Below the pieces are notes generated by a model. That model had not been told where the DNA came from, ran no database searches, and was given only the letters and a program-made list of their open reading frames with translations. Shown here piece by piece: positions 22,761 through 23,359 of a stretch of DNA of 23,359 nt. Made by a program: the position numbers and the translations under genes. Positions within the stretch are counted from its first letter, which is position 1, and every line of letters starts with the position of its first letter. This DNA is from Lachnospiraceae bacterium UBA1766 (lineage in GTDB: Bacteria; Bacillota; Clostridia; Lachnospirales; Lachnospiraceae). The stretch is taken from positions 1 through 23,359 of the forward strand of contig DCGY01000090.1 of NCBI GenBank assembly GCA_002314715.1. The letters are read 5' to 3'.

Positions 22761-22771
22761 AGAGGTTATAT

Positions 22772-23359
22772 ATGGACGAAATGAATGTGTTTTTGAATGA
22801 CCGAATTGAATTGGCGGCAGAACGAATCGGCCAGATTCGTGAGGAATCCATTGGGGATTCCAAACTTCAGGATTATTTTTATGCCATGGCAGATTTTTTG
22901 GGCCTGGTATTGGAGACAAAAGATTTTCTGGAAAAGGGTGGATTGAAAACTGCCTCCATAGAAGAATTGCAGCAAAGAAATGAAAAACTTTTTGCGGATA
23001 TTTTGCCACAGAATTATGAGGAGAGTTACGGAAATCCGGACACCGCCTGCAGGAAGGTGGGCGACAGCTTTGGCCCCATGTTCAGCTTTTTGTATACAGA
23101 GCTTCGAAGCCTGATTGGATTTGTATACGAAAATGACCTGGAAGAAATTGCGATTCGCCTGGAACTGTTTTTGGAGGTATACAGTTGTTTTGCCTATGAA
23201 TGGAATGAGAACCAGTCCATACCTGAGGCCGCAACCGTGCGGGAGATTTTGTACTGGTTTGTAAGTGATTACGCGGATATGGCGGCAGAGAAGAAGACAG
23301 CCGGACTGGTGACGGAAGGCAATCATTTCGCCGCAGATATCGTAAGAGAGGCAGACCTT
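22772..23359 (+). CDS. Probable M29-type leucyl aminopeptidase, N-terminal part, partial
   Basis: An open frame from ATG 22772 runs off the right edge (196 codons visible). AGAGG lies 6 nt upstream. The visible part is a soluble, helix-rich N-terminal domain beginning NVFLNDRIELAAERIGQI, with DILPQNYEESYGNPDTAC at about 77-94 and FSFLYTELRSLIGFVYEN at about 104-121. IREILYW-like wording (VREILYWFVSDYADMA) follows near 157. From memory this matches the N-terminal region of a family of Lachnospiraceae proteins annotated as leucyl aminopeptidase, M29-like, whose metal-binding residues lie further downstream and are not visible here. The catalytic assignment is therefore tentative. It follows the three-helix membrane protein by 11 nt. 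Confidence 0.55.
   Translation, partial: MDEMNVFLNDRIELAAERIGQIREESIGDSKLQDYFYAMADFLGLVLETKDFLEKGGLKTASIEELQQRNEKLFADILPQNYEESYGNPDTACRKVGDSFGPMFSFLYTELRSLIGFVYENDLEEIAIRLELFLEVYSCFAYEWNENQSIPEAATVREILYWFVSDYADMAAEKKTAGLVTEGNHFAADIVREADL

Noticed and set aside
1..23359. Mobile element, prophage or CRISPR content
   Set aside because: No transposase, integrase, phage structural gene, regularly spaced repeat array or tRNA-linked attachment site could be seen.

Overview
The window looks like chromosomal DNA from a strictly anaerobic Gram-positive Clostridia, most likely a Lachnospiraceae-type gut bacterium. This is inferred from gene content and style: an oxygen-sensitive class III ribonucleotide reductase (nrdD), a YesM/YesN-type two-component pair beside a CUT1 sugar ABC importer, MscL with a C-terminal zinc ribbon, strong AGGAGG-type ribosome binding sites, moderate-to-low GC, and monoderm-style lipoproteins. 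Every gene I can support lies on the + strand. I see no rRNA, tRNA, CRISPR array, insertion sequence or phage gene, and no gene-free stretch longer than about 235 bases.

Layout. (1) 1-149 is the C-terminal end of polynucleotide phosphorylase, followed by a hairpin terminator. (2) 231-6821 is a tight run of seven genes with gaps of 0-38 nt and no internal terminator: a membrane acyltransferase, a membrane-anchored transglutaminase-like protein, a membrane TPR/MORN/Ig-like protein, a second transglutaminase-like lipoprotein, a small receiver-like (cREC) protein, an unrecognised four-helix membrane protein and a membrane-anchored alpha/beta hydrolase. This is the least explained part of the window and looks like an envelope-assembly or surface-remodelling cassette. 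(3) 6942-8478 holds mscL and a TPR lipoprotein, with a promoter in front and a strong terminator behind. (4) 8712-12070 holds nrdD, preceded by a pair of NrdR-like boxes and fused at its C-terminus to a redoxin domain, followed by pyrF. (5) 12143-20184 is a carbohydrate region: a cytoplasmic GH43 glycosidase with an Ig-like domain, a small lipoprotein with repeats in its promoter, a sugar ABC importer (binding protein and two permeases, no ATPase), then the sensor kinase and AraC-type response regulator that probably control it. (6) 20297-21343 is a solitary pilT behind a near-consensus promoter. (7) 21491 to the end holds pyrE, two small membrane proteins and the start of what looks like an M29-type aminopeptidase.

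How the genes work together. The sugar region is coherent: the kinase would sense an extracellular saccharide or the loaded binding protein, the response regulator would drive the transporter, and the GH43 enzyme would cut the imported oligosaccharide (possibly arabinose- or xylose-containing) inside the cell. A perfect 8-3-8 palindrome overlapping the likely transporter promoter, and a hairpin between the binding-protein and permease genes, suggest two control layers. nrdD and pyrF both feed nucleotide supply. The seven-gene cassette is the best candidate for something undescribed: two different transglutaminase-like proteins bracket a scaffold-like membrane protein, next to enzymes that could modify or cleave acyl groups at the surface. 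All functional links here are inferences from sequence and order.
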